Below, piece after piece: positions 6,076 through 6,418 of a DNA stretch of 6,418 nt. The notes under the pieces were generated by a model that made no database searches, was not told the DNA's origin, and saw nothing but the letters and a program-made list of their open reading frames with translations. The position numbers and the translations under genes were made by a program. Each line of letters begins with the position of its first letter. The stretch's first letter is position 1. Source of the stretch: an uncultured Erysipelotrichaceae bacterium (GTDB lineage: Bacteria > Bacillota_I > Bacilli_A > Erysipelotrichales > Erysipelotrichaceae); contig CAJKOS010000107.1 of assembly GCA_905201565.1 (NCBI GenBank), positions 1 to 6,418 of the forward strand. Direction: 5' to 3'.

Positions 6076-6418
6076 ATGGAAAAGATCAAGAAGAATTTTG
6101 GCTTTGGCTGCATGCGCTTACCGATGAAGGGTGAAGAAGTAGACATCGAACAGACAAACAAGATGGTAGATGCATTTCTTGAAAATGGATTCAACTACTT
6201 TGACACAGCCCATGGCTACATTGGTGGAAGAAGTGAAAAGGCATTGAAGACATGCCTCACAAGCCGTTACCCACGTGATGCATATATTCTTACAGACAAG
6301 CTCACCGCTCACTTCTTCAACAAGCAGGAAGACATCAGACCGCTGTTTGAAAGCCAGCTCGAAGCATGTGGTGTAGACTACTTTGACTTCTACCTCATGC
6401 ATGCCCAGGGCAAAGGAA
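6076..6418 (+). CDS. Aldo/keto reductase, N-terminal part (runs off right edge)
   Basis: The first 114 codons of an aldo/keto reductase are present; the gene continues past the window. It starts MEKIKKNFGFGCMRLPMKGE, the typical first strand of the COG1453-type group. The tetrad is visible: Asp43 and Tyr48 in YFDTAHGYIGGRSE, Lys75 in YILTDK and His109 in FDFYLMH. GGAGG (6063-6067), eight bases before the ATG, fixes the start. If it follows its group, the missing C-terminal part carries cysteine motifs for [4Fe-4S] clusters, but this cannot be seen here. It is the second gene of the flavodoxin-family operon. It is clearly diverged from the complete aldo/keto reductase at the left of the window, so not a recent duplicate. 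Confidence 0.92.
   Translation, partial: MEKIKKNFGFGCMRLPMKGEEVDIEQTNKMVDAFLENGFNYFDTAHGYIGGRSEKALKTCLTSRYPRDAYILTDKLTAHFFNKQEDIRPLFESQLEACGVDYFDFYLMHAQGKG

Overview
The window looks like chromosomal DNA from a low-to-mid GC Firmicute, probably an anaerobic gut-type lineage (Clostridia or Erysipelotrichia; the sequence does not settle which). The reasons are strong AGGAGG-type ribosome binding sites, short leaders, classical hairpin-plus-T-run terminators, ferredoxin-tailed aldo/keto reductases, a DUF3842 protein and a CxxCxxC flavodoxin-family protein. No mobile element, CRISPR array, rRNA or tRNA is visible.

Minus strand, read from right to left: a glycerate kinase (4284-3130) is followed after 39 bases by argS, arginyl-tRNA synthetase (3090-1432), which ends in a clear intrinsic terminator (1424-1397). 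Next comes a promoter region with nested inverted repeats (1345-1390), then an aldo/keto reductase with a C-terminal double [4Fe-4S] ferredoxin module (1224-196). Its stop codon overlaps the GTG start of a DUF3842-family gene that runs off the left edge (199-1).

Plus strand: a divergent intergenic region (4285-4399), with a perfect inverted repeat between the two putative -10 elements, leads into an unusual HAD-superfamily protein (4400-5287). It lacks the nucleophilic Asp of motif I and carries a 50-residue lysine-rich tail. A strong terminator follows at once (5292-5323). After a 200-base gap with a palindrome and a possible long hairpin comes a two-gene redox operon: a flavodoxin-family/NAD(P)H-dependent oxidoreductase (5527-6057) and the N-terminal third of a second aldo/keto reductase (6076 to the right edge).

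The window thus mixes housekeeping (argS, glycerate kinase) with redox functions (two aldo/keto reductases of the same broad class and a flavoprotein). The redox units have promoter-proximal palindromes that suggest dedicated, probably inducer- or stress-responsive, repressors encoded elsewhere. The most unusual item is the predicted catalytically dead HAD protein with its polybasic tail. I see no convincing large novel multi-gene system.
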